Positions 17,222-24,506 of a stretch of 59,413 nt of DNA are shown piece by piece (the stretch's first letter is position 1; each line of letters starts with the position of its first letter). Below the pieces are notes generated by a model. That model was not told the DNA's origin, searched no databases, and worked only from the letters and a program-made list of their open reading frames with translations. The position numbers and the translations under genes were made by a program. The stretch is from an uncultured Clostridia bacterium (lineage in GTDB: Bacteria; Bacillota; Clostridia; Oscillospirales; Oscillospiraceae): NCBI GenBank assembly GCA_930990965.1, contig CAKNRQ010000007.1:1-59413 (forward strand), written 5' to 3'.

Positions 17222-17252
17222 AAAGGGACGGATTCCTCCGTCCCTTTCTTTT
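17222..17252. terminator. bidirectional terminator between the propeller gene and the YheO-type regulator gene
   Basis: AAAGGGACGGA / TCCGTCCCTTT stem with a four-base TTCC loop, followed by CTTTT on the plus strand. Confidence 0.85.
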
Positions 17253-17967
17253 ATCTCTCCCTCACCTGTTGCAGCAATCTGTAGACCGTAGCCTGGGAAC
17301 ATCCCAGCATATCTGCGGCCTCTTTGACCGCGCCTCGTATCATGAAGGCCCCATTCGCCTCCAGAGACGCCACAATGTTCAGCCTCTCCCCTGGCGTCAG
17401 GTGGTCCGTGCTCAAGCCAAGTTCAGCCATGCGCGCTCTGGCCTGTTTTACCGTGCTCAGCCCGCCCGGACCTTTCTCGCTCCGGCTCTGGCTGGCGGCC
17501 AGCCTCTCCCTGTCTATGAGGAACTTGGTCTCGATATAGTTGTCAGGGTGGCACAGCCGCATTATCCCCTCGGATATATCGCGGAAACGGCTGTCGTCAA
17601 AGTTGAAGCACAGCATACCAGTCAGCTCATCACCCTCGCGGATGAAAAATGCCGACGATCGCAGTACCTTCCCGTTAGGCGCCTGACTGCGGTAGTGCAG
17701 TATGAAGTCCTGTCCCTCATAGCGCCTCTCTTCAATAATCCTGCGCTCCACCTCTGGCAGCGGCGCGCCTATTTCCAGCCCGCTCACAGTGTTGTTGGCT
17801 ATGGCCACAATCGAGTGCTCCCTATCTGTGAAATCGTGCAGCACGATTTCATAGTCCGGCCCGAGTGTGTGGCCCAAAAAATTTGTCAGTCTGGCGTATT
17901 GCTGCAATAGCTGATTGTTCGTAAGATCTCCTCCCAGCCCAATTTCTTCAGCTTTAATATAAGTCAT
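17251..17967 (-). CDS. YheO-type PAS/HTH transcriptional regulator (start uncertain)
   Basis: A DNA-binding regulator of the YheO/DauR family. The YheO-like PAS region is at about residues 25-135 (LGHTLGPDYEIVLHD is typical) and a C-terminal helix-turn-helix ends VKEAADMLGCSQATVYRLL. The coordinates give the longest ATG frame (238 residues), but that ATG lies inside a TTGACA-17-TATATT promoter (17956-17984) and has no ribosome binding site. A GGGAGGAG site at 17928-17935 is followed after five bases by an in-frame ACG at 17922, so translation probably starts there, giving 223 residues. A TTG at 17907 is the other choice. It is divergent from the tryptophanase-like gene, the obvious target. 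Confidence 0.85.
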   Translation of the reverse strand: MTYIKAEEIGLGGDLTNNQLLQQYARLTNFLGHTLGPDYEIVLHDFTDREHSIVAIANNTVSGLEIGAPLPEVERRIIEERRYEGQDFILHYRSQAPNGKVLRSSAFFIREGDELTGMLCFNFDDSRFRDISEGIMRLCHPDNYIETKFLIDRERLAASQSRSEKGPGGLSTVKQARARMAELGLSTDHLTPGERLNIVASLEANGAFMIRGAVKEAADMLGCSQATVYRLLQQVRER

Positions 17968-17984
17968 ACACGGACGATTGTCAA
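17956..17984 (-). promoter_or_regulatory. promoter for the YheO-type regulator
   Basis: Minus strand TTGACA (17984-17979), 17-base spacer, TATATT (17961-17956). It overlaps the first ATG of the reading frame, which means that ATG is unlikely to be in the mRNA. Confidence 0.7.
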
Positions 17985-18105
17985 AGAAATTTGCAAAATA
18001 TTTCGCAGTTATAATAATAATTTATTGTTTTCCGAATTATTGCACAAGTTTTTGCCGAACAATTTATGCATTTATTATATTTTATCCATTCTACTTTGAA
18101 ATTCG

Positions 18106-18134
18106 TTGACAATTAATTATTTTAATGATAGTGT
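18106..18134 (+). promoter_or_regulatory. promoter for the tryptophanase-like gene
   Basis: TTGACA (18106-18111), 17-base spacer, TAGTGT (18129-18134), giving a leader of about 165 bases. Upstream, 17985-18105 is very AT-rich and contains repeated ATTATTG/AATTATT stretches that could bind the divergent regulator. Confidence 0.6.
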
Positions 18135-18265
18135 TTTTATAGATTTCAGATATCCAGGCAGCCGTTTCACAGGCAATGCAGCAACAACAAGTAAACATCG
18201 GATGATGCTGTCCGCTAGGCGAACGCAGGGCGCTATCCTGTGTTTTGACGACCGGGGTGTCCTCC

Positions 18266-18301
18266 ATGAAATTATGGCGTAAGCCAAAATTACGGAGGTA
18301 A
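18266..18301 (+). CDS. candidate leader peptide MKLWRKPKLRR upstream of the tryptophanase-like gene
   Basis: An 11-codon frame with a tryptophan at codon 4 and six Lys/Arg residues. A weak GGGGTG site precedes its ATG by six bases. Its stop codon overlaps the end of the CGGAGG ribosome binding site of the lyase gene and lies six bases before that gene's ATG, so the two would be translationally coupled. The middle of the frame forms a TGGC-GTAA-GCCA hairpin with a GNRA-type loop. This is analogous in position to TnaC of enterobacterial tna operons, but the sequence is not TnaC-like. A 26-codon overlapping frame without Trp also exists. Confidence 0.35.
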   Translation: MKLWRKPKLRR

Positions 18302-18307
18302 AACATC

Positions 18308-19945
18308 ATGGAAGAATACAAGCTGAACGTCCCTACCCCGCACCACTTCTCTTTCGCGGTGCGTGACGTCCCCGAGGTCACTGTAGAGCAGCGCGAACGC
18401 GCGCTCAAAGCCATCCACTACAACGAGTTTGCTTTTCCCGCCGGGCTGCTGACCGTCGATATGCTCAGCGACTCCGGCACAACCGCCATGACCAACCAGC
18501 AGTGGGCAGCCCTCTTCCTGGGTGACGAGGCCTACGGGCGCAATACCGGCTATTACGTACTGCTTGACACTTTCCGCGATATTTTTGAACGCGGCGGCGA
18601 AAAGAACTGGAAAAAAGCCATTGACCTGGTGCGCACTGATTGTCGTGACGTAGAGAAACTAATGGACGAACTCTACCTCTGCGAATATGAAGGCGGCTTC
18701 TTCAACGGCGGCGCCAAACAGATGGAGAGACCCAACACTTTTATCATACAGCAGGGCCGCGCCGCCGAATCCGTACTAATGGAAATAGTGCGCAATGTGC
18801 TCGAAAAGCGCAATCCCGGGAAGAAGTATACCATTCCCTCCAACGGCCATTTTGACACTACTGAGGGCAATATAAAGCAGATGGGTTCTGTGCCTCGCAA
18901 CCTCTACAACAAGGCCCTGCTCTGGGAGGTACCCGAGGGCGGCAGCTATGAGAAGAACCCGTTCAAGGGCAACATGGACATAGAGAAACTCGAGCAACTT
19001 ATCCAGATTTGCGGCCCTGAAAACGTACCGCTGGTTTTCACCACTATCACCAACAACACCGTCTGCGGTCAGGCCGTGTCCATGGCCAATTTGCGCGAAG
19101 TCAACCGCGTGGCGCACAAGTACAACATACCCGTCGTGTTTGACGTCGCCCGCTGGGCCGAGAACGCCTATTTCATAAAGGCCAACGAGGAGGGCTACGC
19201 CGGCAAGTCCATTGCCGAGATAGCCACCGAGATGTTCACCTACTGCGACGCATTTACCATGAGCGCCAAGAAGGACGGCCACTCCAATATGGGCGGCATG
19301 CTTGCCTTCCGCGACAGGGGTCTGTTCTGGCAGAATTTCTCCGAATTCAATTCCGACGGCTCCGTGCAGACCGACGTCGGGGTACTGCTGAAGGTCAAAC
19401 AGATATCCTGCTATGGCAACGACTCTTACGGCGGCATGAGCGGCCGCGACATTATGGCACTGGCCGTCGGGCTCTACGAGAGCTGTGATTACAACTACAT
19501 GAAGGAGCGCGTTGAGCAATGCCAGTACCTGGCCGAAGGCTTCTATAAGGCCGGCGTCAAAGGCGTCGTTCTGCCCGCCGGCGGTCATGCCGTATACATC
19601 AACATGGACGAATTCTTTGACGGCAAACGCGGCCACGAAACTTTCGCCGGCGAAGGCTTCAGCCTGGAACTAATTCGCCGCTATGGCATTCGCGTTTCCG
19701 AGCTCGGCGACTATTCTATGGAATACGATTTGAAAACTCCCGAGCAGCAGGCCGAAGTCTGCAACGTCGTGCGCTTTGCAGTAGACCGCAGCCGCCTGAC
19801 CCGCGAGCACCTGGACTATGTTATCGCCGCTGTAAAGGCTCTCTACGAGGATCGTGAAAACATCCCCAACATGCGCATAACCTGGGGCCACAATCTGCCT
19901 ATGCGCCACTTCCACGCCTTCCTCGAGCCTTACCCCAACAAGTGA
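18308..19945 (+). CDS. tnaA: tryptophanase-like beta-eliminating lyase (PLP)
   Basis: A 545-residue pyridoxal-phosphate enzyme of the tryptophanase/tyrosine phenol-lyase family, which splits an aromatic amino acid to pyruvate, ammonia and indole or phenol. The PLP lysine is Lys322 in MSAKKDG. The DVARWAENAYFIK segment and the carboxylate-binding Arg in VVRFAVDR are present. Two positions favour tryptophanase over tyrosine phenol-lyase: the G-I-R-V-S-E-L-G segment lacks the phenol-binding Arg, and the C-terminal M-R-H-F-H motif keeps the His found in TnaA. It is about 75 residues longer than E. coli TnaA, mainly through an insertion near residues 95-145. CGGAGG precedes the ATG. A leader with a candidate Trp-containing peptide and a divergent YheO-type regulator suggest induction. 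Confidence 0.82.
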   Translation: MEEYKLNVPTPHHFSFAVRDVPEVTVEQRERALKAIHYNEFAFPAGLLTVDMLSDSGTTAMTNQQWAALFLGDEAYGRNTGYYVLLDTFRDIFERGGEKNWKKAIDLVRTDCRDVEKLMDELYLCEYEGGFFNGGAKQMERPNTFIIQQGRAAESVLMEIVRNVLEKRNPGKKYTIPSNGHFDTTEGNIKQMGSVPRNLYNKALLWEVPEGGSYEKNPFKGNMDIEKLEQLIQICGPENVPLVFTTITNNTVCGQAVSMANLREVNRVAHKYNIPVVFDVARWAENAYFIKANEEGYAGKSIAEIATEMFTYCDAFTMSAKKDGHSNMGGMLAFRDRGLFWQNFSEFNSDGSVQTDVGVLLKVKQISCYGNDSYGGMSGRDIMALAVGLYESCDYNYMKERVEQCQYLAEGFYKAGVKGVVLPAGGHAVYINMDEFFDGKRGHETFAGEGFSLELIRRYGIRVSELGDYSMEYDLKTPEQQAEVCNVVRFAVDRSRLTREHLDYVIAAVKALYEDRENIPNMRITWGHNLPMRHFHAFLEPYPNK

Positions 19946-19961
19946 TAACGCCCTCTCATAC

Positions 19962-19999
19962 AAGAAGGCCCCGCCGTCAACTGACAGCGGGGCCTTCTT
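19962..19999. terminator. bidirectional terminator after the tryptophanase-like gene
   Basis: AAGAAGGCCCCGC / GCGGGGCCTTCTT stem with a 12-base loop. It also serves the convergent acetyltransferase gene. Confidence 0.88.
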
Positions 20000-20005
20000 C
20001 ACGTT

Positions 20006-20446
20006 CTAAAAGTCCCGGACCATTTCAACGTGAGGTATGCCGTCCTCGTCGAACTCGTCCGAGCAGCGCACAAAGCCGCCCTTCTCGTAAAAGCCCTGGG
20101 CGTAGCTCTGCGCCTCAATCCTTATACGCGCCGCCCCAAAGCGTGAGCACGCCGCATCTACCCCTGCGCGTAGTATCTCAGCGCCCAGCCCTTCTCCGCG
20201 CCTGGCAGCTATGACACGGCCAATCATAGCCGCATCGTCATAGTACCCACCCACCGGCAGCACGCGCAGATAAGCCGCTATGCCGTTGCCGTCCGTCAGG
20301 AACACATGCAGCGCCGTCTCATCGCGCCCGTCTAAATCCGCATAAGCGCATTTCTGCTCAACCACAAATACGTCAACGCGCAACTTGAGTATCGCATAGA
20401 GTTCCGCGTTAGTGAGTTCGTCAAAGGTCTTTACATGCAATGTCAT
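20006..20446 (-). CDS. ElaA-like GNAT acetyltransferase
   Basis: A 146-residue GNAT-fold enzyme of the ElaA group, which transfers an acetyl group from acetyl-CoA to an unknown amine. The ElaA signature L-Y-A-I-L-K-L-R-V-D-V-F-V-V-E-Q-K-C (16-33) followed by Y-A-D-L-D-G-R-D is clear. The acetyl-CoA loop is I-G-R-V-I-A-A-R-R-G-E-G-L-G near residues 74-87, and the C-terminal Y-A-Q-G-F-Y-E-K-G-G-F motif is the usual catalytic-tyrosine region. An AGGAGGCAGACT site precedes the ATG. It is transcribed alone, convergent with the lyase gene. Confidence 0.9.
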   Translation of the reverse strand: MTLHVKTFDELTNAELYAILKLRVDVFVVEQKCAYADLDGRDETALHVFLTDGNGIAAYLRVLPVGGYYDDAAMIGRVIAARRGEGLGAEILRAGVDAACSRFGAARIRIEAQSYAQGFYEKGGFVRCSDEFDEDGIPHVEMVRDF

Positions 20447-20676
20447 AGTCTGCCTCCTACCGGTGCGAGTTTATCAATATTCTACACGGCAGCAGTCATG
20501 TTGTCCACATCTCACCCAGCAAAAGCATGCGCAGATGATAGCTACATGTACGTCAGTAAAACCTAAGTCCGTCGCATCAAGTTCGATTTTGAGTGGATGG
20601 ATGTACGCAGTTTGTCCCGGCGAAGGCTTGCATTTCCCGCCTATCTCGGTCATAATATTCCCAAGGAGATGGTTCC

Positions 20677-21423
20677 ATGATACTGTTCTATTCTGCCACC
20701 GGCAACAGCGCCTTCGCCGCCCGTACTCTTGCCGAGCTCATCGGCGACGAGGCCGTCAACGTCTTTAACTATATCCGCAACGGCACCAAAGGTAAGTTTA
20801 CCTCCACCCGTCCCTGGGTGTTCGTCTCACCCACTCACGGCTGGCGCCTGCCGCGTATCTTCGACAGCTTCCTGCGCTCTGCATATCTGGCAGGCAGCCG
20901 CGAGGCATACTTTGTCATGACCTGCGGCACCGACACCGGCTCTGCCTCCAAGTATAACGGCGCGCTCTGCCGCGAGAAAGGTCTCACATATATGGGCACG
21001 CTCACGCTGGTCATGCCTGAAAACTACCTGGCGATGTTCGCCGTCCCGGATGAGGCCGAGTCACGCAGCATAGTCTCGCGCGCCAAGCCCGTGTTGCAGA
21101 GCGCCGCAGACCTCATATCCCACGGCCGCCCCTTCGCGCCAGAGAAGCAGACGCCGCTTGACGCGCTCAAGTCCGGCATTGTCAACTCGGCCTTCTGCCG
21201 CTTTATCATAAGCGACCGGCGCTTCACTGCCTCAGATAAGTGCATCGGCTGCGGCAAATGCGCCTCGGTATGTCCCACTCTTGACATCAGCCTCGAGTCC
21301 GGGCGCCCGGTCTGGCACGGGAAGTGCACGCACTGCATGGCCTGCATCACCTCCTGCCCCGTCGAAGCAATAGAGTACGGCCGCGCCAGCCGTGGCAAGC
21401 CCAGATACCGCTGTCCGGAGTGA
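20677..21423 (+). CDS. EFR1-type flavodoxin-ferredoxin fusion protein (1)
   Basis: A 248-residue electron carrier of the EFR1 family. It joins an N-terminal flavodoxin-like FMN domain (phosphate loop Y-S-A-T-G-N-S, residues 5-11) to a C-terminal bacterial ferredoxin domain. The two [4Fe-4S] sites are Cys189/192/195/199 (CIGCGKCASVCP) and Cys217/220/223/227 (CTHCMACITSCP). It presumably moves low-potential electrons to an unidentified partner. AGGAG precedes the ATG. The 230-base upstream gap holds no convincing promoter. It stands alone, unlike the second EFR1 gene at 36231, which leads an operon with aldo/keto reductases. Confidence 0.9.
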   Translation: MILFYSATGNSAFAARTLAELIGDEAVNVFNYIRNGTKGKFTSTRPWVFVSPTHGWRLPRIFDSFLRSAYLAGSREAYFVMTCGTDTGSASKYNGALCREKGLTYMGTLTLVMPENYLAMFAVPDEAESRSIVSRAKPVLQSAADLISHGRPFAPEKQTPLDALKSGIVNSAFCRFIISDRRFTASDKCIGCGKCASVCPTLDISLESGRPVWHGKCTHCMACITSCPVEAIEYGRASRGKPRYRCPE

Positions 21424-21451
21424 TTTCCTGCGTTTACAACACATATTTGAC

Positions 21452-21493
21452 AAACCCCGGCTGACTGCTCTGATGAGCAGTCAGCCGGGGTTT
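21452..21493. terminator. bidirectional terminator
   Basis: A 19-bp perfect stem (arms beginning AAACCCCGGCTGACTGC) with a three-base loop, between the convergent EFR1 and RNHCP genes. Confidence 0.92.
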
Positions 21494-21496
21494 GCT

Positions 21497-21922
21497 TTAT
21501 TGCATTTTCCCGTCCCCGCCCATCAGGACTGTCATTTCCTCAATGCGCTCCAGGGGAAATGGCGGTGCCGTCAGGGGCTTCATGGCTATTGACATCAGCT
21601 TCATCGGGTTGTCATCTGCGGCCACGCGGTTCGAGCTCAGTTGACCACATCTCCGGCAGCGGTGTATGACAGCCCACTCGCCGTTCTTCCTCACCCAAAC
21701 GCCTATGGCGTCCATGATACCGCCGCAGTCTGCCTCCCGGTCCCCCGGCTCGTTGTCCAAATGCAGGCTGCTGAGGCAGTTGGGACAGTGGTTACGGTGG
21801 TCGCTTCCCGCGCCGGCAGACACCACCAGTCTTCCGCACACCTTGCAGGTGAAACTGTCCTGGCAACCGTGTGTCTTGTAATAACCTTTTTCATATTGTT
21901 TTCGTTTGTTTTCTCTATTCAT
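21497..21922 (-). CDS. RNHCP domain protein
   Basis: A 141-residue cytoplasmic protein of the RNHCP family, function unknown. The family motif R-N-H-C-P-N-C-L-S-S-L-H-L-D is at about residues 43-56, and two more Cys pairs (C-K-V-C and C-R-R-C-G) suggest that zinc is bound. Its ATG overlaps the stop codon of the upstream MarR gene (ATGA), so the two are translationally coupled. Homologues are often found next to regulators of stress or translation, but no role is established. Confidence 0.88.
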   Translation of the reverse strand: MNRENKRKQYEKGYYKTHGCQDSFTCKVCGRLVVSAGAGSDHRNHCPNCLSSLHLDNEPGDREADCGGIMDAIGVWVRKNGEWAVIHRCRRCGQLSSNRVAADDNPMKLMSIAMKPLTAPPFPLERIEEMTVLMGGDGKMQ

Positions 21923-22380
21923 GGCTGCTCCTTGTGTGACAGCTCTCCATCCAAGATAACACGCATGTGCCTTTTCAGCGCATCACGGTATTTCTGCGTC
22001 AGCATCAAATACTGCCGCTGCTCTTCTGCTGTCCACTCATTCCAAATTTTATTTTCAATCTCAAATAGCGGTTCTATCTTCTCCACAGCAAATTTCCGGC
22101 CCTTTTCAGTGAGGCAAACGATGGTGTTCCTGCCCTGCCCCTGCTCCAGGTACACAATTTTGTCCTTCTCAAGTTTCCTGATAGCCGAGTTTATCGTCTG
22201 CCGGCTGATCCCGGTCAATCTGCTTATTTCGCTCTGGAGGCACCTGTCCCCCTCTTCGCAAATGACGTACAGGATATTCATGACACTGTCTGAAACACCC
22301 ATCTTAACCGCCATTTCGTGATAAAGGGAGTTGATCTCACCCGATAAATGCGTGTATTCCCCCGCCTGCAAGTAGTGCAT
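21919..22380 (-). CDS. MarR-family transcriptional regulator
   Basis: A 153-residue winged-helix regulator with the recognition region C-L-Q-S-E-I-S-R-L-T-G-I-S-R-Q-T-I-N-S-A-I-R-K-L, then a wing with G-R-N-T-I-V-C-L-T. The start is the ATG at 22380, eight to ten bases after AGGAGGTG; the frame extends to 22410, but those codons overlap the operator next to the -10 box. It is cotranscribed with the RNHCP gene. The palindrome TCCGATTTCGGA in its promoter spacer, with a partial copy 25 bp away, points to autoregulation. It lies back-to-back with the GntR-ABC operon and could also affect it. Confidence 0.88.
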   Translation of the reverse strand: MHYLQAGEYTHLSGEINSLYHEMAVKMGVSDSVMNILYVICEEGDRCLQSEISRLTGISRQTINSAIRKLEKDKIVYLEQGQGRNTIVCLTEKGRKFAVEKIEPLFEIENKIWNEWTAEEQRQYLMLTQKYRDALKRHMRVILDGELSHKEQP

Positions 22381-22397
22381 GCATTCACCTCCTTGTA

Positions 22398-22442
22398 CGA
22401 TTTCGGACATCTATATTATATCCGATTTCGGACATGTGTCAA
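22398..22442 (-). promoter_or_regulatory. promoter and operator of the MarR-RNHCP operon
   Basis: Minus strand TTGACA (22442-22437), 16-base spacer, TATAAT (22420-22415). The 13-mer CGATTTCGGACAT occurs at 22398-22410 and 22423-22435. The second copy is part of a perfect dyad TCCGA-TT-TCGGA (22421-22432) inside the promoter spacer, a likely MarR binding site. Confidence 0.75.
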
Positions 22443-22473
22443 GAGGTTTTTAAAATAATTTTATCCCAGCCTA

Positions 22474-22523
22474 TTGACAAGCGAAAAGATATTGACTATA
22501 ATGTACTTATACAATAGGTACAT
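22474..22523 (+). promoter_or_regulatory. consensus promoter and GntR-type operator of the ABC transporter operon
   Basis: TTGACA (22474-22479), 17-base spacer, TATAAT (22497-22502): both hexamers are perfect. The dyad ATGTAC-N11-GTACAT (22501-22523) overlaps the -10 and the transcription start, a typical position for a YtrA-type GntR repressor. Such a strong promoter needs repression. Confidence 0.85.
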
Positions 22524-22545
22524 TATAAAACAAAGGAGGGGCGTT

Positions 22546-22920
22546 ATGGAGATTATAATAAGCAGCAACACCAGTAAGCCTATTTATGAGCAGATAACTT
22601 CACAGATAAAAGCCATGATTATGAGCGGCGAGTTAAAAACCGGCGACGCCATTCCCTCTATGCGCGCCCTTGCTAAGTCTATCCACGTCAGCGTGATTAC
22701 GGTTCAAAAAGCCTATGAGGATTTGCAGCGCGACGGTTTTATTGAAACGACTGTCGGCCGTGGAAGCTTTGTATCGGCACAGAACAAGGACTTTTACCAG
22801 GAAGAACAGCAACGGCGCGCCGAGGAGCATTTGCAGGAAGCGGCCGACATCGGCCGGGCCAGCGGCATACCCGTTGAGAAGCTGATAGAACTATTGAAGC
22901 TATTTTACGAGGAGGTTTGA
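22546..22920 (+). CDS. GntR-family regulator, YtrA type
   Basis: A 124-residue repressor. The N-terminal winged helix has the YtrA opening K-P-I-Y-E-Q-I-T-S-Q-I-K-A-M-I and the recognition segment S-M-R-A-L-A-K-S-I-H-V-S-V-I-T-V-Q-K-A-Y, and is followed by a short helical tail rather than a large ligand domain. The start is the ATG at 22546 behind GGAGGGG; the longer frame would begin inside the -35 box. It is first in an operon with an ABC ATPase and permease, the usual YtrA arrangement. In known cases the transporter exports or responds to cell-wall antibiotics, but the inducer here is unknown. Confidence 0.92.
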   Translation: MEIIISSNTSKPIYEQITSQIKAMIMSGELKTGDAIPSMRALAKSIHVSVITVQKAYEDLQRDGFIETTVGRGSFVSAQNKDFYQEEQQRRAEEHLQEAADIGRASGIPVEKLIELLKLFYEEV

Positions 22921-22922
22921 TT

Positions 22923-23786
22923 GTGCAAAGCAGCGCTTTGGTTGTAAATGGCCTGACCAAAAAATATCAGGATTTTGTTTTAGATAACGTCTCTTTTTCC
23001 GTGCCATCCGGGACAATAGTGGGATTAATCGGAGAAAACGGCGCAGGAAAAAGCACAACGATCAATGCCATTCTCGGCCTGATAAATAAAGACTCCGGAA
23101 CTATAGAGCTGTTGGGAAAGCCGGACTCGGCATTTGACGGCGACCTTCGCAATCAAATAGGCGTTGTCTTCGACGGCAGCAATTATCCCGATGCGCTTTC
23201 GGCCAAAAAGCTCAACAGTGTCTTCAAAAATATATACAGCGCGTGGGATGAAAACAGATTCTTTTCGCTTTTGCAAGAAATGTCTTTGCCCGCGGATAAA
23301 AAGATCAAGGACTTCTCCAAAGGCATGAAAATGAAGCTGTCCATTGCAGTTGCGTTTTCTCACAACTCGAAATTGCTGGTATTAGACGAGGCCACGAGCG
23401 GCCTGGACCCGGTTGTCCGTGACGACATACTGGATATGTTTCTGGAATTCGTACAGGATGAGAGTAACTCTATCCTGGTGTCCTCGCATATTACAAGCGA
23501 CTTGGAGAAAGTAGCGGACTACATCGTCTTCATCCACAAAGGCAAGGTCGTATTTTGCAAGTCCAAAGACGAGTTGAGATATAAATACGGGATTATCCGC
23601 TGCGGCGCCGCCCAATTCGACGCCATCGACAAAGATGAAGTGATTGCATACCGCAAACAAGACTATGAGTGGGAGCTTTTAGTCGCGGACAGGGATGCAG
23701 CACAGAGGAAATATCCCAAGGCCGTAGTTGACCCGGCCACAATAGACGAAATTATGCTGCTCTATGTAAAGGGGGAAGCAAAGTGA
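22923..23786 (+). CDS. ABC transporter ATP-binding protein
   Basis: A 287-residue ATPase subunit that drives the partner permease. Walker A is GENGAGKST near residues 37-45, the signature loop is the degenerate F-S-K-G-M-K-M-K-L, Walker B is L-L-V-L-D-E-A-T-S-G-L-D, and the switch His is in S-S-H-I. The C-terminal tail is of the exporter type. The start is taken as GTG at 22923, seven bases after AGGAGG; a TTG at 22917 overlaps the GntR stop but is too close to the site. The gene begins two bases after the GntR stop and overlaps the next gene, so all three are one operon. Confidence 0.92.
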   Translation: MQSSALVVNGLTKKYQDFVLDNVSFSVPSGTIVGLIGENGAGKSTTINAILGLINKDSGTIELLGKPDSAFDGDLRNQIGVVFDGSNYPDALSAKKLNSVFKNIYSAWDENRFFSLLQEMSLPADKKIKDFSKGMKMKLSIAVAFSHNSKLLVLDEATSGLDPVVRDDILDMFLEFVQDESNSILVSSHITSDLEKVADYIVFIHKGKVVFCKSKDELRYKYGIIRCGAAQFDAIDKDEVIAYRKQDYEWELLVADRDAAQRKYPKAVVDPATIDEIMLLYVKGEAK

Positions 23787-24391
23787 AGGGCTTGCTGCTC
23801 AAAGACTATTATTTAATCAGGTCTATTCTCTACATCATATTAGTGGTTTTCGCCGTCATCGGCATCGGCATGTCCTTTTTGACATCCACATGGGTGCTGA
23901 CTGTCATCGCCACTGTTATGCTCGGAATGATTTCGGTGACGACCATCAACATGGACAAAAGTTCAGGTTGGCGAAAAGTTTCGGCAGTTTTGCCTGTATC
24001 AAAGGCGGCGTTTGTGGATAGCAAATATGTCCTGTATTTGTTGCTGAGCGGAATTGGCCTGCTCTTAGGCATCATTTTGAGCGCGATAGTTTCCATGTTC
24101 AGAGGTCAGCTTGACTACAATTTCATGCTGCTCTTCATCAGCATCAGTATTGCCATGGCGCTGCTCTCCGGGAGCATGACGATACCATTTGCCTTTCTCT
24201 TCAGCGAAGAAAAAAGCATGCTGGGCTTGATCATCGCCTATCCGCTTTCTGCCTTAGTCTTCGTAGGCGCCGCACTGCTGATAGATAACGAGCTTATAGC
24301 ATGCAGCCTTGTCGCCATTGCCGGGATGGTGCTCTACACGGCCTCCTGGATCATTTCAAGAAAGCGTATTGCAAACAGGGACGTAAATTGA
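23783..24391 (+). CDS. ABC-2 type transporter permease
   Basis: A 202-residue membrane protein with about six hydrophobic helices, beginning MKGLLLKDYYLIRSILYIIL, typical of small ABC-2 permeases paired with YtrA-type regulators. It would form the membrane channel of the exporter with the ATPase encoded just upstream. The GTG start overlaps the ATPase stop codon (GTGA), giving translational coupling. The substrate is not known. A strong terminator follows. Codon and base use across 22.4-24.4 kb look more AT-rich than in the neighbouring genes. Confidence 0.88.
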   Translation: MKGLLLKDYYLIRSILYIILVVFAVIGIGMSFLTSTWVLTVIATVMLGMISVTTINMDKSSGWRKVSAVLPVSKAAFVDSKYVLYLLLSGIGLLLGIILSAIVSMFRGQLDYNFMLLFISISIAMALLSGSMTIPFAFLFSEEKSMLGLIIAYPLSALVFVGAALLIDNELIACSLVAIAGMVLYTASWIISRKRIANRDVN

Positions 24392-24436
24392 GCCAGACCT
24401 GGTTTCACAGCGCAAGCTCCAAAAATCTTAAAATAT

Positions 24437-24480
24437 AAAAAACCGGCCGCTGTGGAGCGAAACCACAGCGGCCGGTTTAA
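24437..24480. terminator. bidirectional terminator
   Basis: A 16-bp stem (AAACCGGCCGCTGTGG with its complement) and AGCGAAA loop between the convergent ABC and glycoside hydrolase-like genes. Poly-A precedes it and TTTAA follows. Confidence 0.9.
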
Positions 24481-24506
24481 TTTCATTTGGAGTACGGCTG
24501 CGTTTC

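Noticed and set aside
18203-18283. A 26-codon overlapping leader frame (MMLSARRTQGAILCFDDRG...) before the tryptophanase-like gene, similar in length to TnaC.
   Set aside because: It has no ribosome binding site and no tryptophan codon; the shorter Trp-containing frame is the better candidate.
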